A DNA stretch of 64,000 nt from Oscheius onirici (lineage: Eukaryota > Nematoda > Chromadorea > Rhabditida > Rhabditidae): contig OW051470.1 of assembly GCA_932521025.1 (NCBI GenBank), positions 9,844,501 to 9,908,500 on the forward strand. The letters are read 5' to 3'. The notes under the pieces are model-generated. The model saw only the letters and a program-made list of their open reading frames with translations, was not told the origin of the DNA and ran no database searches. The first letter of the stretch is position 1. Every line of letters starts with the position of its first letter. Position numbers and translations under genes: made by a program. Shown here piece by piece: positions 1 to 11,724 of this stretch.

Positions 1-2070
1 GCGTCAAAGCACAAAGAAATAGCAAAAATTAGCCTAAAAACATTTCGTAACGTACAAACAATAGACGGTCATCAATTAGACAATTTTCAAGGTAAATACA
101 AAAAAATCTTGTGTGAAAAGGAGGAATTGCGTTGGCAGAGCGTTCGACAAGGAAAAGTTGGCCTAAAATGACTTCCTTCCAATTTCGACATGAATTTTAC
201 AATAAGACTTATTTCCTATGTCCAGGCATGTTTCTTTGCCAGTAAAAGTCAGAAAAACGGAGAAAATTGAAGAAACCGACGTGGAAAATCCTGCAAAACA
301 AAAAGGCTAGGAGAGCTTTTTCTCTGCAGCCGATTACGGTAGGCCAAATTGATCGTCAGGGTTTTCGTTACGGGACCCACGACACCTCGATTTGAGCGCG
401 AATTCAAGCGGTTTCCTAGGGGGCGGTGCCTTCTCTCTCGTCTCGTTCACATTCATCTTATTCTGCCGTGGTTGTCGAAGGTCTCGTTCGTTGGATACTG
501 CTGTTTTGGATAGAAAGAAGAGCCCAGTCGTTATCATCCCGACCGCCAGTTCATGGGAAAAATCCACACTTGACACCCTTTGAAGAGTATCTCCCAGTCC
601 TCCTGATAAGGAGCCAGCCCCTCTTCGAGCATGTGGGCTACAGGCGCAGCTGTTTGCACCCCAGTTTACCGCATTCTGGCCACATGTTGTCCAATCGCCA
701 GGAGACCGAATCCTGTACAGAGGGTGAGTATAAAAAGAGGTTTCCAAAAGTTAGCCTACTCCTCCATCTGTCTCCAGACAACATTCCTTGGTTATTTTCA
801 TAATTTTTGGACTGATTTAGTGTAGAAAATCGTTAGTGGACGCTATTTTGGTCCAAAAAAATTTGATTTTGTCCGAGATCCCATTCTGACTCGAGCAGTA
901 GGTTCCTTTGGTTCTCGCCAGTTTTAGCTCATATTTCACGCATTTTTTACCATTTTGAGTGGAAAAATGGTTGAATTGGCGTAAATTTACGCCAGAACCT
1001 TCCCGTGTTGTCCATTCTGACTCAAGTAACTGCTCGGAGCAAGTACTTGTGACTCTACTCTAATTTTGTGTAGGTAGATTGAAGAAAAGCTGTAAATCCC
1101 AGCTTTTTGCTTGAAATTAAAGGCAAAACTCGTCCGATCTGGAGCTCATTTTCCGGCGAAAAACCCTTGATGAGTCCACAAACGGGAGTCTCTCTGGCAG
1201 CAATTGACAAGGCCCAAATTACGCGAGAGCCAAGGGGCCTTCTGCTCTAATTTGGGTCGTCAATCACACAAAAAGACGTATATTCTCTCGTCATCCATTG
1301 TCTCGAATACCAATTTTCTATGATTTTATGCCGCCCCCACCTTCGATCGAAGTCTTCCTCCTCGCTGGCTTATCACTTTATCGGGACGCTTTTGGTCGTT
1401 TCCCAGGCGTGAAAAGCCCACTCTCGTGTTTTTATTCGATTGTTTGGCTCTCTCTTTGCTCTATTTAGCCATTCCAATGACTCTTTTATCGTCTAATTTA
1501 CCCTTTGTTTTTGGTGGCCTCGTGTTAGGAAGAGAGACCCCCGATCGGAAGTCTCATCCCAAATCGCATGTTAGACTGATCTCGAGAGGAAGAGAGAGGC
1601 TTCCCGTGAATCAGACACAAAATCTCTTTTTGATCCGACAGAGGGGGCTACGTTTAATTGAAAAAGGGACCGGCAACAACAACTGCAGCTATTTGACAAG
1701 TTTTTCGCCGGAAATTCTTTGCTTTCTAAAAATCTTTGCGTATTGGAAGGAAAACAAGATTTTTACACGAAAAAAGAGAAAAAAGCATGAAGTGGAAGAA
1801 ATCAGATTTTTAGGCGGATTAAAAGTTACGGAGGTCAGGAAACCGTTCACAATTACGTACGAGCTTTACGCGGGAATTCAAACTTGACGAATTAGTTTGA
1901 CTTGTAAAAAAGTGTTTTTGTAAGCTTTTAGATGCTTTTCGGAATTATTCAAAAATTTGGGATCCAAAACATGCAGAAGACTACAAAACTACTTCTTTTC
2001 GAGTGAAAAGAGGACAAAAAGTAGAAGTGAAAGGTCATTTTTCACCACCAAAACGTCGTTTTCGCGCCTG

Positions 2071-2165
2071 ACCATGCTCAGACAAGTTGTAGAGGAGGTC
2101 AAAAGCTACAACTTTGCAGAACATCAAAAAGTTCAAAAATTAGTTCTTGACCCCGAAAAAATGCC
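2071..2165 (+). repeat. dispersed repeat family A, copy 1
   Basis: A diverged copy of a short repeat whose core reads like GTTGTAGA..AAAACTACAA.TTTG.AGAACATC. Two more copies lie at 32318-32395 and 37620-37705. Each sits in an intron or gap and encodes nothing recognisable. Confidence 0.55.
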
Positions 2166-2784
2166 AAAAGGGTACTACTCTTTTGATTTCAGATTAGGAT
2201 ATCCCATAATCGTTCTCAGAAAAAAAGCCTCTCTCGAGAAGCATGAAAAGTCTATAACTGGGGAAGGTTAATCCATCCTGATCACGCACTTTTCCATAGA
2301 AAGAGCGCCACTGAAAGGTCGGATAATTCGTTCGGATGAATCAGTACTGGCCTTTCCCATCGTCTGTCTAATGGGATTAGTTGGGAATTTGTTTCACTCT
2401 CTGGAAAGGACATGGAGCCGGTCAAAAAGGACGGGATGACTCTCTATTCTATGCATGAGACTTTCAGTTCAGTCCTCTTCCTCTCTCGAAATGGAAACTC
2501 TCCTCTCTTGGCTCAGAGCCCTCCTTCCAGAAGGCTTTCTAGAGGTATCGAGGTGTACTGTAACTCTCGTCTAGTTAATGTCTGGTTGCATGTCCATTTT
2601 CGTTTTCTCGTATCTCCCGAAAGACAGCTCCTGACGGGAGCACTTGAAAAAATTGCGCGCTTCTTGTGTCCCCACGTCAGCTCTCTCTCCCTCTAGTCGC
2701 CGTAAAATGACGGAATTACGAGCAGGAAAACGGAACTGATCCTCTCCGGATGAGGATGTTTTGAGCTAGAAATTCCCATATATA

Positions 2785-3030
2785 ATTGGGGGAGAGAGAG
2801 AGCGATCAGAGAGACTGAGGGACAGAGTCAGATGAACAGAGAGATAGAATCAGAGAGTCTAATTGTAAGAGACTGGGATTAATTGTAAGGGAAACAAAGA
2901 GTGAGGAGGTCAAAGAGTCAGAGAAGCCAGAGAATCAAGGAGTCTGAGGGATAGTGAGAGTCAAGTAGACAAAGAGACTGCGTGACAGAGACAGGTGGAC
3001 AGAATAATTGAGTCTGGGATAGAGAGACTG
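2785..3030. repeat. GA-rich degenerate tandem tract
   Basis: About 250 bases of degenerate GAGAGACAGAG / GACTGAGGGACAGAG units. Similar tracts recur in introns at 12513-12656, 13449-13582 (complement), 36800-36845 and 38167-38378. Confidence 0.6.
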
Positions 3031-3590
3031 ACAAACAGACACTCTCTGACCCAGAATATTGTATCCATTTCCTCTACCCTTTTCCCATTCCACAAGTTCA
3101 TAGCGATCTAGATCCGAAGGCGGTAATGGGTCGACAGACGCATTAATTGTTCAACTGAAGGAAATGTGCACACAATGTTTGATACAGATCAGTTCTTTTT
3201 TTCTGTTGAGAAATTTGAAAGGGACTGTAAGAAGTCTAAATTTTTGGTGTCATTTCCACTGAACACAGCCAATAAAGAAGGGTCTAATAAATTCAATATC
3301 CGGTCACAAGATCTGTCAAATAAGACCCTGTTTTTCTGAAATCATTCTTCTCCCGTCACTATGTCTGAAGAGATCATCTTTCTCTCTTTTGTGACAGAAT
3401 AAGGGCTTTAAGCTCAAAAAAAAAGTCGAGGGCGCGCGACAAGCTGAATACTTCGGCTCCGCGCGAAAAACTAAATTCCTCTGGCGTGTCTCTCTGCCAC
3501 GGAAAACTATTTTATTGTCTTCTCCATACAAAAAGATCCAAAATGAGACCAAACATGCCCGAAAATTTTTGATAAAATACGGTTTTTCAG

Positions 3591-6500
3591 TACCAAGCAG
3601 CCGCACCGAAAGGACCTCAAATTGGCCTGCCTCCGCTCTCTTCCAAGACAATTTCCGTCCAGCCACAGGTATTTTTTGACTATTTTACTCGGAAAAAACA
3701 CAATATATGGAAAAAATGGCGTAAGTTTTCATTTTCTCAGGCGTCGGAAGAATACTCGCCCAGGACCATCGAGAGTCCGTTGGAAGAGGAGGTAGTCGAT
3801 CTCTAGAGATTGTTTTTGTCTGCTTTCTGTTAAACTTTTTAGTTGATTGCCTGAGATTTGGCCCTCTAATTGAAGCACATTTTTGGAATGTTTTTTCCCT
3901 CCTTTCGGACACAAAAACGAGGCTTCAGTCAGAGAGACAGGAACGTAACTTGTTCTGTCCAGCATGGGACTAATTTTTGAGTTTCTGAACAGAAATTACT
4001 CCTTTTTAGGCCGACTTCATCGAAGAGACTAAAGGATACGGAGAAATTCACTTCCGTCTGGACTATGACTTTGCCCAGAGCAAGGTTTGTCTCAAAATTG
4101 TTCTTGACACATCGACGGCGAAAGACAAAACATGTCGTGATTGATTTGACAACGGAGAAGAAAATGGCCCATTTTCAATTTTGGGGGAAGACGAAAAGTC
4201 GCAACTTATTTCTCAATTAATCGGCGCCCCCGGAGGCTGGCAGGGAGAGGAAGACGTAGTGACGCGGGCCCTAGATTAGCCAGAGCCGGAAATTGCTCAG
4301 AGGGAGAGGGAGAGCGAGAGCGAGTATCACATCTCAGGCTCGGAAACCAGAAAACATGATTGGAAGGACAGGGACAGGGACAGGGAGTACTACTAACAAA
4401 GCCTACAAACTAACAGTACCTAAAGTAACCTCTCTTTTCAGCTCTCTGTCACGATTGTCGGAGCCTCCGGTCTACCAGCTATGGACCGTAACGGCATGTC
4501 CGACCCCTACGTCAAATTGTGCATTATGCCGGAAAGAAAGCAAAAGTACGAGACGAAGATCCTGAGGAATACCCTGAATCCCGTCTATCATGAGACGTTT
4601 CTCTTCAGTGTGAGTTTTTTTTTTCATGGAAGATATCCCAATCTTGATTGCAACGTGTATTCCCAGAGGACAGTCTCATCACGCAGCTCTTATCGCCTCT
4701 TCAAATTCGAACACACATCTGGGGGAGGGACTAGGTCCAAAATAAACAGAGAATGGGGAGCGTTTTGAAAAAGCAAAAAGATTTTTCGACGGGCTGTACT
4801 CGATCTTGGGTTGCATGAACAATGCACTCGCCTTGGACCACTCGGCCATGCGGCGCGATTCGGGCAAAGGAAGTAAAATCAGTGACAAACATAGTGTGTG
4901 CACAGTTAAACTTTCAGATCCCGTTCAATGAGCTACAATCAAAGACTCTCAGCTTGACAGTCTACGACTATGACCGTCTGTCAAAAGACGACAAGATGGG
5001 TCAGCTGTCAGTGGCCCTAGACTCTGTGGACTTTGGCACAACGAACGACCTGACTCGACGGCTTCAGAAGCCGGAAAATGATGATGACGTGAGTCTTGAA
5101 GAGAGGGGGGTCTTCTTCTGAAAGAGGATTATGACCCTCAATTCACGCATGACTAGTTTCTCGACTCTCAATAAGTGTTGTGGCTGGGGGACTGGGGAAA
5201 GGCGGAGAGTAACAGTCTTGATTTCCAGAAGGATTCCCGCCTTGGAGACATTTGCTTCTCGACGAGATATCGACCAGCCACGGGTACTGTAACTCTGACC
5301 ATCATGGAGGCAAGAAATTTGAAAAAGATGGATCTCGGAGGAACTTCCGGTAATTTCTAGCTGGTTTTTTTGTCCAAAATTAGAGCCGGTCTAGATCCCT
5401 ATGTGAAGATCTACCTCTACCACGGCAGGAAGTTGATGAGCAAGAAGAAGACGTCCCGAAAGTACAAGACTCTGAATCCGTACTACAACGAGAGTTTCCA
5501 ATTTAAAATTGAACCTAACCTTGTGGAGGTACGTCAACTTATATTGTGGCTAAATGGCCTGTCATTTTCAGAAAGTTCACCTGGTAAGAGTACATTTATA
5601 TGTCGCTGCAGAAGGAACTTGGTCTGGGAAGTCTTCTGGTTCAGTAGGGACCAAAGACTCTTTGTCTCTGTCCGAGTTCAAAGCTCAATAACCAAAAACT
5701 TTTCCCGTTTCCAGGTAATTTCCGTCTGGGACTATGACAAGATGTCAAAGAACGACTTTATCGGAGAGGTCACGCTAGCCTCCAGAGAGCTCAATCTAGC
5801 TCAGGTAAGAGTCTCTCATATTCTATTATGACCCGCAGAGCAATTAGACGGAGCCACAGGGGTTTTGGGAATTCATTAGCTTGGAGTGAACACGCGTCAC
5901 GTAAGAATGCGATTCTCGCTTCGGATTATCCCACCATCCTGGTCGGGTCGGTCAAATGTCTCTTGAGTTTTTGGGGGTGGAGGAAGAGGAACTGGAACAA
6001 AATCAAAGGGACCTTTTCTAGTAATGTAAAAGTTTCAAACTTTGTTTTTTCGACTGAAGATGACAGCAAAACGTGCACTTGATCCGATGAAAGCCGGCCT
6101 AGAGAATCGTCAGCTTGTTATTTGTTATCGTCAAGATGAGCTAAATGACGTGGGAATTAGCAGAGAAGGGGGAAGGAGAGACAGAAACTGAGACAGTTCC
6201 CGATCCTGAAAACGCTCTCCAGTCCGTAACTGAAAACCTTAAATTCCTAGAATGCCTGTCTGTAGTTCAGTTCATGCCTAAAAAAGTTTTTTCTCATTTT
6301 CCGTCGTTTAGAGCCTAAAAATATAGCTTTGGACACGAATGACAGCAGTTTTTATATTTTACATTGGAGCGCATCAGAAGCCAAAGCATTGCCCGCCGGC
6401 TGAAAATGCAAAACGTTCTGAAGACGCGCTCTGCCCTGGAAAGTCATTTCATCGTATTTTCCACACTGGGAGCTCCAAAATGACACCAAATAAGCTTACC

Positions 6501-6932
6501 GTAGTTGGATGTCTTGCCCTGAACCGTTCCCCGTGAAATGGGAGTCACTGAGATAGTCTTACTGTATCTGTCTTGGTGACTTCGATCTTACTATTAAATT
6601 CTTCATCACTGTGCCCCTGTTTTACAATTAGACTGTATCTGTTTCTCTGGTACTTTTACCGTTAAGTTTATTGATAGAAACTCTTCCCCTTTGGAACCTA
6701 CAGTCTCTCAGACTCTCTCCCTATAGGATACAGGCTCTGTCCCCACTACAGTAACTGTTTCTCTACTCTTTCCAGTTACCGTATCTGTCCACTGAATCCG
6801 TCCAACTCACACAAATTTCAGGTGTCCCATGCTTGCCACGAGCAATGGGCCGAGATGCTCATCTCCAGACGTCCCGTCGTCACTTGGCACACTCTTCAAG
6901 AGAGAATGGAAAAGGAGAAGGACAAGGACTGA
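3591..6932 (+). CDS. synaptotagmin-like tandem C2 protein (5' end missing)
   Basis: Predicted Ca2+ sensor for vesicle exocytosis. Exons that join in phase: 3591-3668, 3741-3791, 4010-4084, 4442-4609, 4918-5088, 5229-5349, 5386-5528, 5572-5583, 5715-5804 and 6822-6932 (stop). The first two encode a Pro-rich linker. C2A follows, with loop 1 MDRNGMSDPY and loop 3 YDYDRLSKDD. C2B has loop 1 MD..LDPY, a basic GRKLMSKKKTSRK strand and loop 3 WDYDKMSKND. The five Asp positions that bind Ca2+ in synaptotagmins are present in both domains. The C-terminus SRRPVVTWHTL is the usual synaptotagmin ending. The transmembrane exon was not found, so the start is unknown and this could be a rabphilin-like or other double-C2 protein. 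Introns hold a tRNA-like remnant and a fragment copied from the carboxylesterase-like gene. Confidence 0.85.
4788..4856 (-). pseudogene. tRNA-Ser/Leu-like remnant
   Basis: On the minus strand it starts GCCGCATGGCCGAGTGGTCC, a good type-II tRNA acceptor and D-arm with box A. The anticodon arm and T-loop (AGATCGAGTAC) are degenerate. It lies inside a synaptotagmin intron and is probably a dead tRNA or SINE head. Confidence 0.5.
6339..6536 (-). repeat. inverted partial copy of carboxylesterase exon 1 and intron 1
   Basis: The reverse complement matches 11794-12020, running from coding exon 1 (ending near GGGAACGGTTCAGGGCAAAA) into intron 1. Conceptual translations of both strands share blocks such as MTPNK.TVV and LALNRS. 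It sits in the 1 kb synaptotagmin intron 5805-6821. Confidence 0.75.
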
Positions 6933-7371
6933 GAGACTGGGAGACAGAAAAACTATGTACAGCCGCTGTGATCACACAAAATCCGGTTCCCGAGATATTC
7001 TTCTATACATATTTATTTGTTGTTTTCGCAATGAAGGTGGTTATTACAAGTTGGCAGCACCGAGACATTCGAGATCGTCGCGTTCCAGAGAGTATTGAAA
7101 GTGGGGGTTACTGTAGTCTCTTTGTCTCTCATCCTCTGAGCTTTCTGCTAGTCAAAACTCGCCTGCGGCACAAATTGTTTCTCTTCAAGAACTTTATTGA
7201 AAACACAAGACACTTATTTAAAAGTATGCACCATGATAGTTTGTCCAACTTAATAAGGCCGAAGCCAGCTGGTAACTATCTCTCTACTACTAAAGCTCAA
7301 TGGTGTCTGTGGTGGACTCTGTTTATTTGTTTGTTTGTTTCTCCGAGACCTGAAATTTTGGTGTATTGTTA

Positions 7372-7424
7372 AGAGTCGCCACTGTCAAGCAGACGACCCG
7401 GGTTCGAATCCTCTCGTCGCCAAA
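7372..7424 (+). repeat. tRNA-like element (3' half)
   Basis: AAGAGTCGCCACTGTCAAGC is followed by a clear T-arm (CCCGGGTTCGAATCC) and TCGTCGCCA. The same AGAGTCGCCACT block is found inverted at 53384-53462, so both belong to one tRNA-derived repeat family. Confidence 0.5.
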
Positions 7425-7436
7425 TATTTTTGCTGT

Positions 7437-7705
7437 TTTGAGTAGAGAATTGAGTCAGGGTAACCGCTAGGGAATCAGAAGGGATCGGTTGATCGGTATA
7501 AGATCAGAGAGGAATCGTATGGCCAGAAAATAGGGGATTGGAAGGGACTGGTGGACTAGGGAAGGGATCAGAAGAGATCGGTTGAGTGGGAAGGGAGCGG
7601 AAGGGATCAGAAGAGATCGGTTGACCAGGGACGAGATTAGCAGTAAAGAAGAAAACACAAGTAAAAAAGCCGCCGACAGGCGGCGAAGGCGGCTGGTCTA
7701 AAATA
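7437..7705. repeat. dispersed repeat family B, copy 1
   Basis: Contains repeated GGGATCAGAAGAGATCGGTT units, the block AGAGAGGAATCGTATGGCC and a GC-rich hairpin GCCGCCGACAGGCGGCGAAG. A second copy is at 50780-51040 in the same orientation. Apparent ORFs here are repeat translations. Confidence 0.7.
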
Positions 7706-7999
7706 TTAAAAAGCGAAAGTGTCTGTGACTGATTCTGTCTGAAGCTCTGAGAGAGAGTCAAATTTTATGGAAGCTAGTGAACCTATAACTTTAATTCTGG
7801 AAGGGCTCAACAAACACAAGCGAATGATATGAGATTGAACCATAAGCATCAAGAAACTGACAGAAAGCAATTGGATCAAGAGGAAGCTCAGGATCTATTG
7901 GATAGGAGGACCAATCAAATGGAGTCAAATGGGTGATTTTTTGTTGGAAAGGTAGCATGTCAGACATCTTTTCGATGCCCAGATAAATGTTCACCCGAG

Positions 8000-9451
8000 T
8001 TATCCAATTAAAAGTACGAGGTAGCTATTTTGCGGGTTCGGCACAAAGACGAGCCTCTGAGAAAAATACATCGACGTAAAGGTGTAGTAGGTTTCCAACG
8101 TCGAGAGCAAATATTCCGAGTTTATGTCGCGAATGCCAATTTTGGCGGACTTATAAGTCCAATTTCCCGAATGCCACAACTGAAAGTAACAAATTTGTAG
8201 AGGGGTAAACTAACTAAAGCACAACGGTGTTCAACAAAAACGATATATAAAAAATTGGGTTTTCGAGTTAGGAAAGAACCATTTGGGTCCCAGATAGTGT
8301 CTTGGTCACCGGTCACCGTACGACTCGACTCGAAGCGGATTCTAGTCAAGACTCGAGCATACTGAACAGTAGGTACTCTATGCAAGACCTGCATTTTCTT
8401 TTCGACTACCTGGAAGTCAGGAAAGAGTTTTGATATTCTGTGTATGTGTCTCGTGAAAGCCAATAGGAATTGGTAAAAACGTTACGGAATCTCATTCCAC
8501 GCCTTCCAACGGCGCAAGTGTATACCAGTAATGAACACCTCTTGCCCAGAGCAAATACCTACTGTTCAGTGCATATACAGTACATGATTTGCCAGTTCGA
8601 ACCCCCGCCCGACCAAGATTTTTTTGTCCGGATTTTTGGACGTCCCAGCACTCGAAGACAAATCATATACGCTCCGAACGAACGAAATCATCAATTTCCA
8701 AGAATATACTTGTGTTTTGTATAAGACCACTAGAACCGACAAGCTTTGTCAAAAGATTAGTCAAAGGTCTAGAATAAAACGTAAGAGGGAAAGTGATACC
8801 TACCTCAATTATAGCTTTGATATGATCACATGATTTAGACACATTAACGTGGTGGGCCGAGTTCAAAATCTGTTCCAATGTCAAATTCCCCTTCTTATGG
8901 AAATCAACGCTCTGAGGTTTCTGAAACGGGGTTGATTAAAAAAAAACGTTATCTCACCGTTAGTGCTAGAAACTGCCAATCCTTTTCATTTAAATATCTT
9001 CGAAAAGCAACTGATTTGACCTTTTTTAGCCACTTGTGCGGTGTGCCTGCACAATAGAAACGAATTTCGTACAGGAAGGGCTGCTTCATTTGGGCAAAGA
9101 GATCAGCCACAATTCTTCCATTCCACCCATGTTGTTCGTGCCATTTTTCGAAGGTGAACGGAAGAATGCAGGAGGGATCATGGATATGCTGTACGGAGGG
9201 GTGCCCTACTCCAAATGACTGTATAAATACCAGTTGATCCTGCAATTTGTTAGGACTGTTATTTAGAGCGATAGTGAGCGGGGCTGTCCCGCGGCGAAAA
9301 TGTGAAAGTCAGTGAAACTTGCCTGTTTTGAAGGGAACCGTTCGAGTACACCTTTTCTGATTCGAACATTGAAGCTACATATATTCTTTGTCAAGAATTC
9401 GTTTATAGGTTTGCAGAGTCGGAAGGAACGGGCGAAGGCTCGTGAATGCAT
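8000..9451 (-). CDS. F-box-like protein of a nematode-specific family
   Basis: Four exons join in phase: 9323-9451, 8958-9239, 8814-8930 and 8000-8179, giving 235 residues. The start follows a TTTGCAG acceptor. The N-terminus (RSFRLCKPINEFLTKNI) resembles the second half of nematode F-boxes. Exon 3 contains LTLEQILNSAHHV, like the F-box-associated type 2 domain. The function would be substrate choice for an SCF ubiquitin ligase, by inference. The first half of the F-box is missing. Intron 1 (9240-9322) starts GCAAGT rather than GT. The protein stops about 70 residues before the end of the related copy at 9486-10816. The leftover homologous sequence at 7791-7994 is in another frame, so the C-terminus has decayed or been re-cut. 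Confidence 0.5.
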
Positions 9452-9485
9452 CTGCAAAGATGATGCTTATTGGAAGACAAAAAGA

Positions 9486-10816
9486 GACAAACCTTCACGA
9501 AGAATTGTGGCTGATCTCTTTGCCCAAATGAAGCAGCCCTTCCTGTACGAAATTCGTTTCTATTGTGCAGACACACCGCACAAGTGGCTAAAAAAGGTCA
9601 AATCGGTTGTTTTTCGAAGAAATTTAAAGGAAAAGGATTGGCAATTTATTGCACAAACGGTGAGATGACGCATGTTTTAAATGTCAAACCCGTTTCAGAA
9701 ACCGATTTCCGTGCGAGTTGGTATTTGACATTGGAACAGATTTTGAACTCGGCCCACCACGTTCATTTGTCGGGGTGTAATGTTTTCGAAGCTATGATTG
9801 AGGTAGGTATCACTTTCCCCTCTTGCGTTTTATATGTACGATGTGTCTTTTGTAATATTTTTGATAGTGTAGGGCCCGTTCCCATGCTCCAAATCGGCCG
9901 AAACTTTCGAGAGACACTATTTGGAACCCAAATCGTGCTAACTCGAAAACTCAAATATTTTTGAAACAAGGTTGGCAACGCCCTTCCAGGGCTAAAGTTT
10001 CATTACTTCGCTCTGTCACGGAGCCCTAGTCGTAGTTTTCTTTTCATTCCTCCTTTCTTACTCTTCTGCAGTCACTCTCCCTGACCATCCAAAGAAGCTA
10101 CCAAAATTGTATTGGAACCGGCTCCCTCCCAAGCCAAATTTCAAATGTAGGACCTGAACGCCCGGCCCGTTCGTATCTTTAGTGAGTCTCAGTCCTACTG
10201 TCCCTTCCCTTCTTCCTTTGTCACTCTATTCCAGTCACCCAGACTCTCCAAAAAAACTGTCATAAGAACCCTTCGCGCCCTTGCTGTTCCTGTCGCGACT
10301 TGTTAAAAGCTAATTTGCGCACAAAGCTCCCCTCCTTATCCTCAATTAGAGCTTCAGACACACAGAGACGCGAGAGCATTTTTAAGTGGATTGTTTTGGT
10401 GAACACCGTTTAGCTAGTGTAGCCCCTCTACAAATTTGTTACTTTCAGATTTTGGAAATTGGACTTCTAACATTAAGGTCGCCAAAATTGGCGTTCGCCG
10501 CATAGAAGCGAAAGTGCTCTCAACGTTGGAAACCTACTACACGTTTGCTCCGAAGAATCAGAATCGGAGTCTCGTGTTTGTACCGAACCCGCAGAACAGC
10601 TACCTCGTACTTTCAATTGTCAATCACGTCACTTGGTTGGAAATTGACATGCATCCGGGCATTGAAAAGATGTCTGACATGCTGCCTTTTCAACGAAGCT
10701 TCAACAATTTGACTCCATTTGATTCGTCTTCATATCCAATGGATCCCGAGCTTCCTCTTGATCCAATTGCTTTCTGTAATCTTCTTGCTGCTTACGGTTC
10801 AATCACTTTTGAATAA
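9486..10816 (+). pseudogene. broken inverted copy of the F-box-like gene
   Basis: Blocks equivalent to exons 2-4 of the minus-strand gene are found at about 9486-9659, 9699-9809 and 10449-10816. Shared peptides include VADLFAQMKQPFLYEIRFYC and LTLEQILNSAHHV. The F-box exon is absent. After the donor at 9660 the next exon is 10 bases shorter than its partner and falls out of frame, and the last block is again out of phase. The last exon is longer than in the partner and ends in a natural stop. The most likely reading is a truncated pseudogene, although unseen alternative splice sites could rescue it. Confidence 0.6.
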
Positions 10817-11394
10817 ATACGAGTACTCTTCTTACTATGTTCGTCATTTTTGTTCTTTCCGTTTTGGCCCAGCGTTTCTTCATGAAACTGCTTTCATCGT
10901 CACATGTTTTGCTTTTTTAGAAGTTCGTGATCAAATAATGAGTTTCAAGGGATTGAAGAACAAACGAGAAAATGCTTGTCCAATCCACTTTAATTGCTCC
11001 CAAGTGTCTGTATGTCTGTCTGGCTGAAGCGGATAAGGGGGTGGGGAGCTTTGTGCGCAAATTAATTTTTAACAAGTCGCGACAGGAAAAGCAAGTGCGC
11101 GAAGGGTTCTTATCACTTTGGTAATGTGACAAGGGAAAAAGGAAAGTCACAGTAGGACTGATTGTGAGACTCACTAAAGATACGAACGGGCCGGGCGACC
11201 CGTTCAAGTCTTACATTTTGAATATAGGCTTGGGAGGAAGCGAGTTCAGCATAATTTCGGTGGTTTCCTTGGAGGGAGACTGACTGGAGGAGAGTAACAA
11301 AGGAGGAATGGAAGGGAAACCACGACTAGAGTTCCGTGACAGAGCGAAGTCATGAATTTGTACTTTAGCCCTGGAAGGGCGTTGCCAACCTTGT
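9966..11394. mobile_element. element with terminal inverted repeats of about 430 bp
   Basis: The left arm, 9966 to about 10395, starts AAGGTTGGCAACGCCCTTCC. The right arm, about 10967-11394, is its reverse complement at roughly 80% similarity. The arms share CCCGGCCCGTTCGTATCTTT and TTTGCGCACAAAGCTCCCC. The middle holds the last exon block of the F-box pseudogene. No transposase frame is seen, so this is a foldback or non-autonomous DNA element, or two inserted copies. Confidence 0.7.
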
Positions 11395-11724
11395 AGACAG
11401 AAAAATTCAAAGAAAGAGCCAACTAGTTCAAGTGTTCAAGCCTTTTTACAGTTAGTAGTCGTCACTCTTCATTAGTAACAGAGAGAAAGAGACAGTATAT
11501 CGATATGCTTCTTTTTCACACCCCCTCCAATGACTCACCGCTCCAAGTGTCTAATTACTAAACTTACTCGATGACTGGCTCCTGCCGACCGAGTCAAACA
11601 GACCGTGGCTGCTGTTTGAGTTGCGAGATCTGGCAAGCACACCCAGTTGTCAGTTCATTCGACTCTCTTACCAGTTCTGTCCCCCATTCTCTCTCTCTCC
11701 CTCACTGATTAAGAAAATTCCAGA

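Larger units (their letters stand above)
1..3590. other. unresolved region upstream of the synaptotagmin-like gene
   Basis: I recognise no gene here. Open frames on both strands overlap and show no family motif. One weak candidate for a 5' exon of the downstream C2 gene is 631-723 (+). It begins with ATG, reads MWATGAAVCTPVYRILATCC and onward, and ends in phase 0 before a GTGAGT donor. A hydrophobic stretch followed by Cys-Cys and Arg-Arg would suit a synaptotagmin membrane anchor, but the 2.9 kb intron it implies is unproven. The rest is AT-rich intergenic or intronic sequence with a GA-rich tract and a dispersed repeat copy, listed separately. Confidence 0.3.

Noticed and set aside
334-747. 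A 137-codon minus-strand frame and overlapping plus-strand frames
   Set aside because: Several frames overlap on both strands, none shows a family motif, and only a short plus-strand ATG segment has any plausible link to the downstream gene.
1426-1887. A 153-codon plus-strand open frame
   Set aside because: Composition is that of AT-rich non-coding DNA, with no motif and no splice partners.
6339-6536. Possible small protein shared with 11794-12015
   Set aside because: The similarity is explained by DNA-level copying of an exon-intron fragment and a repeat arm; both frames are antisense or intronic.
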